In this document: positions 1-7,114 of the stretch, one piece after another
Numbering within the stretch: the first letter of the stretch is position 1
Layout: every line of letters starts with the position of its first letter
Source: Nocardiopsaceae bacterium
Lineage (GTDB): Bacteria; Actinomycetota; Actinomycetes; Streptosporangiales; Streptosporangiaceae
Direction of reading: 5' to 3'
NCBI GenBank assembly: GCA_017354375.1
Contig: JAFMRC010000006.1
Span: 1 to 35,387 of the forward strand
DNA length: 35,387 nucleotides
Program-made: the position numbers and the translations under genes
Notes under the pieces: generated by a model
Told to the model about the DNA's origin: nothing
The model's input: the letters and a program-made list of their open reading frames with translations, nothing else
Databases searched by the model: none

Positions 1-247
1 CGCCGCGGACCACGATGGACCACGGCAGGCCCGCGGCGGACAGTTCCCGCGCGAGGCCTTCCGCCCCGTCGGCATCGGCGTCGTGATCGAGGTAGACGGC
101 GTTGAGGATCGACATCGGGATGCCGGAGAACACCAGCCGGATGCCCCGCTCGCCGGCCCGCGTGAAGCCTCCGGGAGTGAGCTCGGCTAGCCGGGTCATG
201 CACTCAAAGTAGGCGTCCGCCGCGGTAGTCGCCCCAGCCTCGGTCAC
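1..247 (-). CDS. Partial GNAT-like N-acetyltransferase (N-terminal part)
   Basis: The minus strand reads open from a GTG at 245-247 to the window edge, giving 82 residues that begin VTEAGATTAADAYFECM. It is missing from the ORF track, presumably because it runs off the window. The stretch RLVFSGIPMSILNAVYLD followed by an acidic loop and AAGLPWSIVVRG resembles the N-terminal half of actinobacterial GNAT proteins, in which a G(I/V)P...N(G/A)V segment and a GLPWS segment precede the acetyl-CoA-binding core. That core lies outside the window, so no catalytic motif can be seen. No strong ribosome binding site is visible in front of the GTG. The family assignment rests on recalled resemblance only. 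Confidence 0.45.
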   Translation of the reverse strand, partial: MTEAGATTAADAYFECMTRLAELTPGGFTRAGERGIRLVFSGIPMSILNAVYLDHDADADGAEGLARELSAAGLPWSIVVRG

Positions 248-317
248 GGTGCGCGATCCTACCAGCCCGGAACCCGGCCCAGCCCTCCCTCCGAGGAGCC
301 TCATCGGGTCGGTGGCT

Positions 318-1103
318 TCAGTTCCCCTCCGTGACCTGCTCCGCCGTGACGTGCTCCGCGGCGGCCTGCCGCGCCGTCGCGGCGTACTCCGCCCAAGCCT
401 GGTAGGCGGCGGCCTGCTCCGTCGCGGTTCGCGCGGCCTGCTCCGCCGCGACCTGCTCCGCGGCGGCCTCTTCCGCGGCGGCCTGGTAGGCGGCGGCCTG
501 CTTCGCGGCGGCCTTCTGGGCCGCGATCTGCTCCACGGCGCCCTGCTGCGCCGCGACCAGCTTGGCGGCCGCCTGCTGCGCCGTGGCTTGCTGCGCCGTG
601 GCCTGGCGCGCGGCAGCCTGGTACGCCGTGTCAAGCTCGCGCGCCAGCGAACCCTGGGACGCCGGGCTCGGCTGGACCGCCGCAGCCGGATTCGCCGGGG
701 CATCCTGGCGGATCGGGAGGGCCTGCGCCGGAGCAGGTCCCGGGCTGTACTGGTAGTCGGTGATCACGCTCACCACGAGCACGGCTAGGCCCGCGGCGAT
801 GTAGAACACCGTCAGGTGCGGGTCGGTGCGGGTGAAGCGCAGCGAGAACGGGGCAGCGACCAGCAGCGCGACCGCGAGGTAGTCCCCGGCCGAGTGCACC
901 GTGAAGGGCAGCACCTTTACCAGGCCGAGCGGGTAGCGGGTCAGGGCGCTGACCACGGCGACGATAACGCCGACGACGACGCCGACACCGACGGCCAGCA
1001 TCGAGCCCTTGATGACGAAGAGCGGCACACCGATCAGCGCGGCGGCGACGGCGTAGTCCGCGACCGCATGGAACCTGGCGGGCAGGAGCCGGATGAGTGA
1101 CAT
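318..1103 (-). CDS. SPW-repeat-like membrane protein with Ala/Gln-rich C-terminal tail
   Basis: This 261-residue protein has four predicted membrane segments in its first ~115 residues, arranged as two pairs. The pairs open with similar phrases, RFHAVADYAVAAALIG and TVHSAGDYLAVALLV, typical of small SPW-type four-helix membrane proteins. From about residue 150 it continues into a cytoplasmic-looking tail of Ala, Gln and Glu (AAAEEAAAEQVAAEQAA) that should form a long helix or coiled coil. In the DNA this appears as a degenerate short repeat around gcggcctgctcc. An AGGAAGG site lies seven bases before the ATG. It diverges from the Tat-signal gene at 1343 across 239 bp of shared upstream DNA, in which I see no clear promoter. 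The function is unknown. Confidence 0.75.
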   Translation of the reverse strand: MSLIRLLPARFHAVADYAVAAALIGVPLFVIKGSMLAVGVGVVVGVIVAVVSALTRYPLGLVKVLPFTVHSAGDYLAVALLVAAPFSLRFTRTDPHLTVFYIAAGLAVLVVSVITDYQYSPGPAPAQALPIRQDAPANPAAAVQPSPASQGSLARELDTAYQAAARQATAQQATAQQAAAKLVAAQQGAVEQIAAQKAAAKQAAAYQAAAEEAAAEQVAAEQAARTATEQAAAYQAWAEYAATARQAAAEHVTAEQVTEGN

Positions 1104-1342
1104 GGACGGAACCTTCCTGACGGATCAGTTTTTCTGGCCGGTTCCTCACCGGTGTCGGGTATTCGCGGCTGCCCGCCCACCGGATCGCCTTATGCAGCAA
1201 AATTTTCGCGAGCATGACATCGCCGGAGCCGTGCGCCTCAAAGGTAACGGTTTGGTAAAGGTGCCCGATCGCATCCGTCCGCGCCGGCGGTCGCTTCGAA
1301 GAGGGGGCGTAACAAGCCGGCACTCCTTGCGGGAAGGACACC

Positions 1343-1693
1343 ATGCCCCCTCAGTACCAGTCTCCTGAGCAGACCCAGACCCAGACCCGGCCCCAGGGCC
1401 AGCCCCCGGTGTCCCGCCGCACGCTACTGCGTGGCGGGCTCGTCGGCGGCGGCATCGGGCTCGCGATCGCCGCGGGCACGGGCGCCGCGGTGGGGCTCAC
1501 CGGTAACCCATCGCTCAAGCCCGTCGGCAAGCCGGTCGTGATGGCCCCGATGGATGCGAACGCGACGAAGGGTCCGATCGTGGTGTACATCCACGACACC
1601 GCCAGCGGGGTGCTTGACGTGTTCGCCGGCACCGGCGGAACCCAGGTTCACAATCCCGCGCTCGTCACCCAGATCCTCACCAACCTGAAGTAA
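1343..1693 (+). CDS. Tat-signal secreted small protein
   Basis: This 116-residue protein has a twin-arginine signal: SRRTLLRG at about residues 24-31, followed by a hydrophobic Gly/Ala stretch. Export by the Tat pathway is therefore likely. The mature part is about 60 residues and ends in PIVVYIHDTASGVLDVFAG and a short VHNPALVTQI segment. This resembles small Tat proteins that often stand beside DUF4331 genes in actinobacteria (from memory). The start has a GGAAGG ribosome binding site (gggaaggacaccATG). The gene lies 30 bp before the DUF4331 gene and is probably co-transcribed with it. No enzymatic motif is visible. Confidence 0.75.
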   Translation: MPPQYQSPEQTQTQTRPQGQPPVSRRTLLRGGLVGGGIGLAIAAGTGAAVGLTGNPSLKPVGKPVVMAPMDANATKGPIVVYIHDTASGVLDVFAGTGGTQVHNPALVTQILTNLK

Positions 1694-1723
1694 CCGCCGG
1701 CCGGATCGAATCGAGGGAAAGCC

Positions 1724-3088
1724 ATGTCGTCACACCGTGAGGCACCGGAGATCACGAAGGATCCGGTCGCCGATAGCACCGACGTATACGCGTTCGTCAG
1801 CCCGGACGCGCCCGGGACGGTCACGCTGATCGCGAACTACATCCCGCTCCAGGGTCCGGCCGGGGGCCCGAACTTCTACAGCTTCGGCGACGAGGTGCTG
1901 TATGAGATCCATGTCGACAATAACGGCGACGCCCGGCCCGACATCACCTACCAGTTCCGCTTCAAGACGGTACTGGGCGACCCGGACACGTTCCTGTACA
2001 ACACCGGGCCGATCACCTCGCTGGACAGCTCCAGCTGGAACAGGAAGCAGTTCTACACGGTCTCCCGCGTGCAGGACGGGCAAACCCGGGTACTAGCCTC
2101 CGGGCTAAGCTGCCCGCCCTGCAACATCGGCCCGCTGTCAACGCCGAACTATCCGACGCTGGCCGGGCAAGCGGTACACAGTATCCCCGGCGGTATCAAG
2201 GTCTTCGCGGGCCAGCGCGCCGAGGGCTTCTACGTTGATCTCGGCGCGATTTTCGACCTCGGCGACCTGCGGCCGTTCGAGCAGTTGCACAACCAGTTCG
2301 GGATGCATGTCTTCTCCGGAGCCGCGCCGGGCGTCAACGCGACGGCCCAGCTTAACGTGCACAGCATCGCCATCCAGGTGCCGGCCTCGCAGCTGACGCC
2401 GAGCGGCCACCCGGTGATCGGCGTGTGGACGTCTGCCAGCAGGCAGACGGCCCAGGTGTGGGACGCGAGCCAGGGGAAGAAGGTGTATACCGGCCCGTTC
2501 TACCAGGTGTCGCGGCTGGCCAATCCGCTGTTCAACGAGGTCCTCGTCCCGCTGGGGAAGAAGGACCTGTGGAACAGCCTGCCGCCGTCGGACGACAAGC
2601 GGTTCGCGTCCGGTGTCACCAACCCGGAGCTGGCCCAGCTGCTGCCGGTCCTCTACCCGGGGGTGTTCCCGAACCTCGCGAAGCTCACCAAGTCCGGCAA
2701 GCCCCGGGCCGACTTGGCCGCGATCCTGCTCACCGGGATACCGTCCGGTGTCGTCCCCGGGTTCCAGAACTACACCGGGTCCGTCCAGGCGGACCTGATG
2801 CGGCTGAACACGTCCATCCCGGCGTCCACCGGCCCGAACCCGCTCGGCATCCTCGGCGGTGACCTCGCCGGATTCCCGAACGGACGGCGCGTGTTCGACG
2901 ACGTGGTCAGCGTGGAACTGCGCGCTATCGCCGGGGCGACGGTCCCGCTGGTGGACAAGACGTTCACCCCGGACGCCGCGGCCAGCCAGGTGACCGACGG
3001 CCTGACGCGGAGCAGTGTCCCGGCCGGGTTCCTCGACTCGTTCCCCTACCTCGGCCACCCCTACAGCGGCTTCGACACGCCGAGTTGA
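1724..3088 (+). CDS. DUF4331 family protein
   Basis: The 454-residue product opens with MSSHREAPEITKDPVADSTD and YAFVSPD, the characteristic N-terminus of DUF4331 proteins (HREAP, followed by an N/STDVYAF motif). The length fits the family. No classical signal peptide is present, although its small upstream neighbour has a Tat signal. The biochemical role of DUF4331 is unknown. A GAGGGAAA ribosome binding site precedes the ATG. The stop codon shares its last base with the ATG of the next gene (TGATG), so the two are translationally coupled. The surrounding Tat protein, small protein, ECF sigma factor and MDMPI protein appear to form one functional cluster. Confidence 0.88.
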   Translation: MSSHREAPEITKDPVADSTDVYAFVSPDAPGTVTLIANYIPLQGPAGGPNFYSFGDEVLYEIHVDNNGDARPDITYQFRFKTVLGDPDTFLYNTGPITSLDSSSWNRKQFYTVSRVQDGQTRVLASGLSCPPCNIGPLSTPNYPTLAGQAVHSIPGGIKVFAGQRAEGFYVDLGAIFDLGDLRPFEQLHNQFGMHVFSGAAPGVNATAQLNVHSIAIQVPASQLTPSGHPVIGVWTSASRQTAQVWDASQGKKVYTGPFYQVSRLANPLFNEVLVPLGKKDLWNSLPPSDDKRFASGVTNPELAQLLPVLYPGVFPNLAKLTKSGKPRADLAAILLTGIPSGVVPGFQNYTGSVQADLMRLNTSIPASTGPNPLGILGGDLAGFPNGRRVFDDVVSVELRAIAGATVPLVDKTFTPDAAASQVTDGLTRSSVPAGFLDSFPYLGHPYSGFDTPS

Positions 3089-3417
3089 TGACCATGAGCC
3101 ACACGCACGCCACCGGTGCCACCGGTGCGGGCAGCGTGATCCTCGAACTGGGCGGGGACATCGGCGTCCTCGTCCTGCACGCTCCCGCCCGGCTGCACGG
3201 CACCGAGATCGAGATCAGCCCGGAGAACGGGGGCCCGCACGGGGGCCATACCCACTCGCTGGTCCGGGAACGGGCCACCACGTCCGGGATCAGCTACGCG
3301 GCGGTCTACCCGGGCATCCCGGCCGGCCGCTATACCATCTGGGGGGATGACGGCGCCGCGGTGGGAACGGTCGTCATCTCAGGGGGGCAGGTGGCCAGCT
3401 TCCGCTGGCCGGGGTAG
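3088..3417 (+). CDS. Conserved small protein downstream of DUF4331
   Basis: About 109 residues starting at the ATG that overlaps the DUF4331 stop (TGATG); the track's TTG at 3085 is less likely. A further in-frame ATG at 3094 is possible. The sequence looks like a small all-beta cytosolic domain: GGDIGVLVLHAPARLHGTEI, then a Gly/His-rich loop (PHGGHTH), then YPGIPAGRYTIWGDDG and VVISGGQVASFRW. Similar short proteins occur next to DUF4331 genes in other actinobacteria and are sometimes labelled phospholipase, which I cannot support from any motif here. The His-rich loop could bind a metal. The function is unknown. Confidence 0.7.
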   Translation: MTMSHTHATGATGAGSVILELGGDIGVLVLHAPARLHGTEIEISPENGGPHGGHTHSLVRERATTSGISYAAVYPGIPAGRYTIWGDDGAAVGTVVISGGQVASFRWPG

Positions 3418-3470
3418 ATGCCGGCGCCCCAGGCTGGCGATGGGCGGCGGAACGTCGTACCGTCTGGCGT

Positions 3471-4046
3471 GTGGGGACCCCCAGTGACCGCGACGCGCTG
3501 CTGGTAACGCGCGTCCAGGCCGGTGATGATTCGGCGCTTGCCGCCGTTTACGACGAGCATGCCGGCCTGGTCTACGGACTGGCCCGCCGGGTGACCCGGG
3601 ATGAGGAGCTCGCCCGCGACATTACCCAGGAAGTGTTCGCGTACTTGTGGGAGAAACCTGACCGGATCGACCTGAGCCGGGGATCGCTCCGTGCCTACCT
3701 CGCGGTTCTCGCGCACCGGCGTGCCGTCGATGAGGTCCGGCGGCACGAGGCGCGATCGCGGGCCGAGACCGCGGCGGGGCCGCCAGAAGATGAGGCCGGG
3801 CCGGAGACCTCGGTGGTCGCCGAGGCCGCGCGGAGCTGGGGCGAGAAGCACTTGTCGCGGACGCTCGGGATGCTGCCGGCCGAGCAGCGGGAAGCGGTGC
3901 AACTCGCGTATTATGAGGGCCTTACGTACGTGCAGGTCGCTAGGGAGCTTGGCATCCCCGAGGGGACGGCGAAGTACCGGTTGCGGGCCGCGCTAGCGAG
4001 GTTGCGGACGCTGCTCACCGACGAGGCGCGGGAGGCGATCTCATGA
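3471..4046 (+). CDS. ECF-type RNA polymerase sigma factor
   Basis: This 191-residue protein has the two-domain sigma-70 ECF layout. Region 2 spans about residues 20-95 and includes YGLARRVTRDEELARDITQE. Region 4 spans about 130-185, with LPAEQREAVQLAYYEGLTY and the recognition-helix segment ELGIPEGTAKYRLRAAL. The linker is rich in Glu and Pro. The start is a GTG at 3471 with no clear ribosome binding site. Its stop overlaps the next gene's start (ATGA), the usual sigma/anti-sigma arrangement. The factor probably controls the DUF4331 cluster and itself, but I could not identify a convincing cognate promoter pair. Confidence 0.93.
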   Translation: MGTPSDRDALLVTRVQAGDDSALAAVYDEHAGLVYGLARRVTRDEELARDITQEVFAYLWEKPDRIDLSRGSLRAYLAVLAHRRAVDEVRRHEARSRAETAAGPPEDEAGPETSVVAEAARSWGEKHLSRTLGMLPAEQREAVQLAYYEGLTYVQVARELGIPEGTAKYRLRAALARLRTLLTDEAREAIS

Positions 4047-4954
4047 CTGACATGTCGCCTGACGATGAGATCATCGCCCTGCTAGCCGAGCCGGCGGTCA
4101 TCGACCCGCCGTCGGCGCTGCGGGCCAGGACCCTGGCCCGTGCCACCTCCGGCCGTCGGCCGGGCCGGCCCGTCGATGCGGCCCGGCCGTGTGATCCGCT
4201 GGCCGCGTTCGACCGCACCGTGGCCGACCTGGACGGCCTGCTGCGCTCGCTCACCGGCCCGGAATGGGACGCGCCGGCTCATGCCGAGCACGGGCGGGTA
4301 CGTGACCTGGTCGCTCACCTGGCCGGTGTAGAGCGGCTGGTGCTGCGCTGGCTCGACCCGCACGACACCGTCCCGGACCTGCCGGACCATGTCGTGGCGA
4401 CGCGATCCGTGGTCGCGGAGCTCGCCGGCACCGATCCGCGTGATGTCGCGCGGCAGTGGCATGAGGGTGCCCGCGCGGTAGCGGACGCGATCGCTACCGT
4501 CGGCGACCGCGGCCGGATGGTGGCCTTCCACGACCTCACCATCAGCGTCAACCAGCTGCTGGTCACGCGTACCGGCGAGCTGTGGGCGCACGCCATCGAT
4601 ATCTGCCAGGCTACCGGGCGTCCGCTGCCGCAGCTGGACATGGAGCGCATGGCGATGCTGTGCGACGAGCTGGTGGCCGCCGTGCCGCTCGCCCTGGCCT
4701 ACCGGGGCAGCAGCGTGCCGGGGCGTGCCGCCCGTGTCGTTCTCACCGGTCCGGCTGGCGGGGCATTCACCGTGCCGCTCGCACTGGAGCATAAGGTCGC
4801 CGACCCGGAAGTCATCATCGTCGCCGACGCCGTGGGCTTCTGCCAGGTCGCCGTCCGCCGGTTGCGGCCGGACCAGCTGGACGCCGCTATCGAGGGGGAC
4901 CTCGCCCTAGGAGATCTTGTCCTTACGTCAATCGACGCCCTCGCCCGGGATTGA
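4043..4954 (+). CDS. MDMPI-domain (mycothiol-dependent isomerase family) protein, possible anti-sigma factor
   Basis: This is a 303-residue protein translationally coupled to the ECF sigma gene (4-bp ATGA overlap). Residues ~1-45 (PPSALRARTLARATSGRR) resemble the short tails seen in actinobacterial anti-sigma proteins. Residues ~52-300 match the mycothiol-dependent maleylpyruvate isomerase/DinB-like fold. The family's metal ligands appear conserved: His92 in DLVAHLAGVERL, and Glu179 with His183 in GELWAHAIDICQATGRPLP. A catalytic role using mycothiol is therefore possible in addition to sigma binding. No HxxxCxxC zinc anti-sigma motif is present. What is seen is the domain and the coupling; the anti-sigma role is inference. 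Confidence 0.78.
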   Translation: MTDMSPDDEIIALLAEPAVIDPPSALRARTLARATSGRRPGRPVDAARPCDPLAAFDRTVADLDGLLRSLTGPEWDAPAHAEHGRVRDLVAHLAGVERLVLRWLDPHDTVPDLPDHVVATRSVVAELAGTDPRDVARQWHEGARAVADAIATVGDRGRMVAFHDLTISVNQLLVTRTGELWAHAIDICQATGRPLPQLDMERMAMLCDELVAAVPLALAYRGSSVPGRAARVVLTGPAGGAFTVPLALEHKVADPEVIIVADAVGFCQVAVRRLRPDQLDAAIEGDLALGDLVLTSIDALARD

Positions 4955-5074
4955 CCGGCTTTCTGCGCCTACCCGCTGACCAAATTCGTGTGGTGTTCGC
5001 CGATCCGTCCGGTGTCCGCGTGCGAATACTTCCGGGAGCGGAACGCAGGCACTAGCGAACAGCAGGGAGACGAC

Positions 5075-6166
5075 ATGACCTCGCACGCCAGCACCCGGAG
5101 CCGCCGGGGACGGAGGATCGCGCTCGGCGCGGCTGTCCTGGCCCCCCTCACGGCCGCGGCCCTCGCCGTGGCCGCCCCCGCGCGGGCCGACGCCGGACTA
5201 GAGCAGCAGCGGCAGCCGATGCCGCGGGCCTTCGGCTCCGTCGCCGGGGCGCCCTCCGCGTCAGCGGCGCCGGGCAGGGAACAGGCGACGGCGTCCCCGT
5301 CCGGCGGCTTCCTCTACCGGAACGGCCGGTACACCGCGCTCGCCAGCGTGGCCGGACTGCCGACGGGTGACGCCGCCGTGAACGACCGCGGCCAGACCAC
5401 CGGCTCCTACTTCTCCGGCGGGACCACGATCCGCGGCTTCATCCGCTACGCCAGCGGGCACGCTACGGGCTTCGACGCCGCACCCGGCGCGACGACCGAC
5501 GCGCTCGCCATCAACGACCAGGGCACGGTTGCCGGCGTCTACGGGGTGACCACGGCACACGGCTTCGAGCGCAGCCCGGACGGCACGATCACCACGATCG
5601 ACGTGCCCGGCGCGCAGGGCACCTACATCCTCGGCATCAACGACCGCGGTGCGGTGGTCGGGGATTACACGGACGCTAGCGGCCTAGAGCACGGCTTCCT
5701 GCTCGAGCACGGCGTGCTCACCATCATCGATCCGCCCGGCGCCCCGGACAGCCCGGCCGCCCGCGACACCGCCGCGACCGGCATCAACGACCGGGGCCAG
5801 GTCGTCGGCTACTACGCCGACGCCAGCGGGACCTACCACGGCTACCTCTACGACCACGGCCGGTTCACCATCATCGACCCGCCCGGTGCCGCCGACGTCC
5901 CTAACTTCGCCACCACCGCTCCATGGGGGATCAACGACCGGGGCCAGGTCGTCGGCCAGTACGTCGACGCGAAGTCGGTGCTGCACGGCTACCTGTGGCA
6001 GCCGGGGCGCGGCTTCGCGACCATCAATGCCCCGCGGATCATCGGCTTCAACCGGGGCGTTCCCGGCGCGGGCACCGTCGCCTCTGACATCAACGACCAG
6101 GGCCAGATCCTCCTGCCGGCCGCCGGAGACCTTTACAAGTCACGGACGGTCCCCGTCTCCAGCTGA
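5075..6166 (+). CDS. Secreted HAF-repeat protein
   Basis: The likely start is the ATG at 5075 with an AGGGAG site upstream (363 residues); the track's start at 4988 would add 29 residues with no signal. Residues ~1-40 form a Sec-type signal peptide: a basic RSRRGRR region, a hydrophobic AAVLAPLTAAALAV core, and APARADA as cleavage region. The mature part is a series of about six tandem repeats of roughly 45-55 residues with the pattern GINDRGQVVGYYADASG, HGYLYDHGRFTIIDPPGA. This is the HAF repeat signature, thought to form a beta-propeller-like extracellular fold. The function is unknown. The gene ends 17 bp from the convergent CooC-like remnant. Confidence 0.87.
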   Translation: MTSHASTRSRRGRRIALGAAVLAPLTAAALAVAAPARADAGLEQQRQPMPRAFGSVAGAPSASAAPGREQATASPSGGFLYRNGRYTALASVAGLPTGDAAVNDRGQTTGSYFSGGTTIRGFIRYASGHATGFDAAPGATTDALAINDQGTVAGVYGVTTAHGFERSPDGTITTIDVPGAQGTYILGINDRGAVVGDYTDASGLEHGFLLEHGVLTIIDPPGAPDSPAARDTAATGINDRGQVVGYYADASGTYHGYLYDHGRFTIIDPPGAADVPNFATTAPWGINDRGQVVGQYVDAKSVLHGYLWQPGRGFATINAPRIIGFNRGVPGAGTVASDINDQGQILLPAAGDLYKSRTVPVSS

Positions 6167-6182
6167 TGTCGCCGCCGCCGGG

Positions 6183-6466
6183 CTAGCCGTGCACGGGATC
6201 CGGCGCGTGCCCGGAGAACGCCCTCCCGAGATCGAAGCCGGGATCGGCCTGGGCGCTCAGGTCGGACAGGCCGAAGGGCCGTCCCTGCTCCATGGCGCGG
6301 ATCGCGGGTTCGTGGGCGAGCCATGTCACTAGGTCCGCGCCTGCATGCGAGCGGAGGAACGCCACGTCCTCCTCCGTATGGACCTTGTTCCCGGCGACGG
6401 CCACGGCGACGTCGTACCCGGCGTGGTCTTCCCGCTGCCGCCCTTGCCGGCGAACGCGATCCTCAC
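6183..6466 (-). pseudogene. Deletion remnant of a CooC/MinD-type P-loop ATPase gene
   Basis: A GTG at 6466, preceded by an AAGGGGA site, reads VRIAFAGKGGSGKTT. This is the start and deviant Walker A motif of the MinD/CooC ATPase family that inserts metals into enzymes such as CO dehydrogenase. Directly after the motif the frame degenerates (PGTTSPWP). A different frame then continues with VAVAVAGNKVHTEEDVAFL, ADLVTWLAHEPAIRAMEQGR and a family-like C-terminus ending at a TAG at 6183. The N-terminal ~15 and C-terminal ~75 residues survive, while roughly 150 middle residues (usual length ~260) are gone. The junction is frameshifted. The ORF-track entry 6183..6632 covers only the C-terminal frame plus spurious upstream codons. 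Confidence 0.75.
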
Positions 6467-6488
6467 CGGATTTTCCCCTTGCCCTTGT

Positions 6489-6516
6489 GCTCCGGGCCCG
6501 CTTGCGGGCCCGGAGC
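6489..6516. terminator. Perfect 12-bp GC-rich hairpin
   Basis: GCTCCGGGCCCG and its exact reverse complement flank a four-base cttg loop. A U-tract is not obvious on either side. The hairpin sits 22 bp upstream of the CooC-like remnant and upstream of the gene at 6639, so it could be a leftward attenuator or a remnant terminator. Confidence 0.4.
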
Positions 6517-6530
6517 GTCAGCTGGTCGCG

Positions 6531-6563
6531 GATAATGATACTGGAATGATTTTCATTTTCATG
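6531..6563. promoter_or_regulatory. AT-rich Fur/Zur-like operator
   Basis: In a ~70% GC background the stretch gataatgatactggaatga, continuing into ttttcattttcatg, stands out. It begins with the GATAAT hexamer of Fur boxes and contains ATGATTTTCA, which matches one half and the centre of the TGAAAATGATTTTCA-type operator of Zur/Fur proteins. The other half-site is degenerate. It lies about 75 bp before the gene at 6639 and about 65 bp upstream of the CooC-like remnant. A metal-responsive repressor site is therefore plausible for either direction. No regulator is encoded nearby. Confidence 0.4.
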
Positions 6564-6638
6564 TAAGGATGAGGGGGTAGCCATAGGAAAACGGTCGGTT
6601 CCGGTTCGCTGGCCGGCCGGGAGGAAGGACACGCCATC

Positions 6639-7025
6639 ATGTCGCTATCGATTCCGTCGGGCCTGCTCGAGCGGGCACAGCAGGGCGAGGTGGACGACGC
6701 CGCATTCGTCGACTGCATCCGCGTCTCGCTTCCGTACGCGTGGTCGGTGATCAGCGGGCTGGTCACCGACCTCAACGAGGGCGGGGCGCAGTTCGCTGAC
6801 AACCAGGTGCCCCCGCCAGACGAGGCGGCGCGCGGCCAGCTGCTGCGGCTCATGGCCAGTGACGCGATGCGCGCCGCGGTCGAGCGATACTACGGAGTCC
6901 GGCTCGGCTTCCAGAACTGCCACCGTGCCGCGGTCTTCCGTCCCGAGGCGACGGTCGCGCTCGCGGAGTTCACCACCGCCAGGTCCCAGCTGCTCAACCA
7001 GAGTCCCGAGCTGGTCGACTGCTAG
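6639..7025 (+). CDS. Conserved actinobacterial hypothetical protein
   Basis: This is a soluble 128-residue protein with a GGAGGAAGG ribosome binding site about eight bases before the ATG. It opens with MSLSIPSGLLERAQQGEVDD and contains DCIRVSLPYAW, FADNQVPPPDEAARGQLLR, GVRLGFQNCHRAAVF and a C-terminal SQLLNQSPELVDC. I recognise this as a conserved family of unknown function in Streptomyces and relatives, but I cannot attach a name. Three cysteines (DC, NCH, terminal DC) could be a ligand set. The Fur/Zur-like box 75 bp upstream suggests metal-dependent control, but that is inference. Confidence 0.75.
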   Translation: MSLSIPSGLLERAQQGEVDDAAFVDCIRVSLPYAWSVISGLVTDLNEGGAQFADNQVPPPDEAARGQLLRLMASDAMRAAVERYYGVRLGFQNCHRAAVFRPEATVALAEFTTARSQLLNQSPELVDC

Positions 7026-7114
7026 CCCCTGCTCACCTCCGCCGCCCCGGACGTCCCGAGCTTGTGACCTGGATGAGTGGTGGCTTAGCCGTTTGTGGGC
7101 CAAAATGAGGGCCT

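Noticed and set aside
249-788. Arg/Leu/Gly-rich forward ORF opposite the SPW-type gene
   Set aside because: Its RRGLLRRDLLRGGL repeats are the antisense reading of the Ala/Gln-rich tail.
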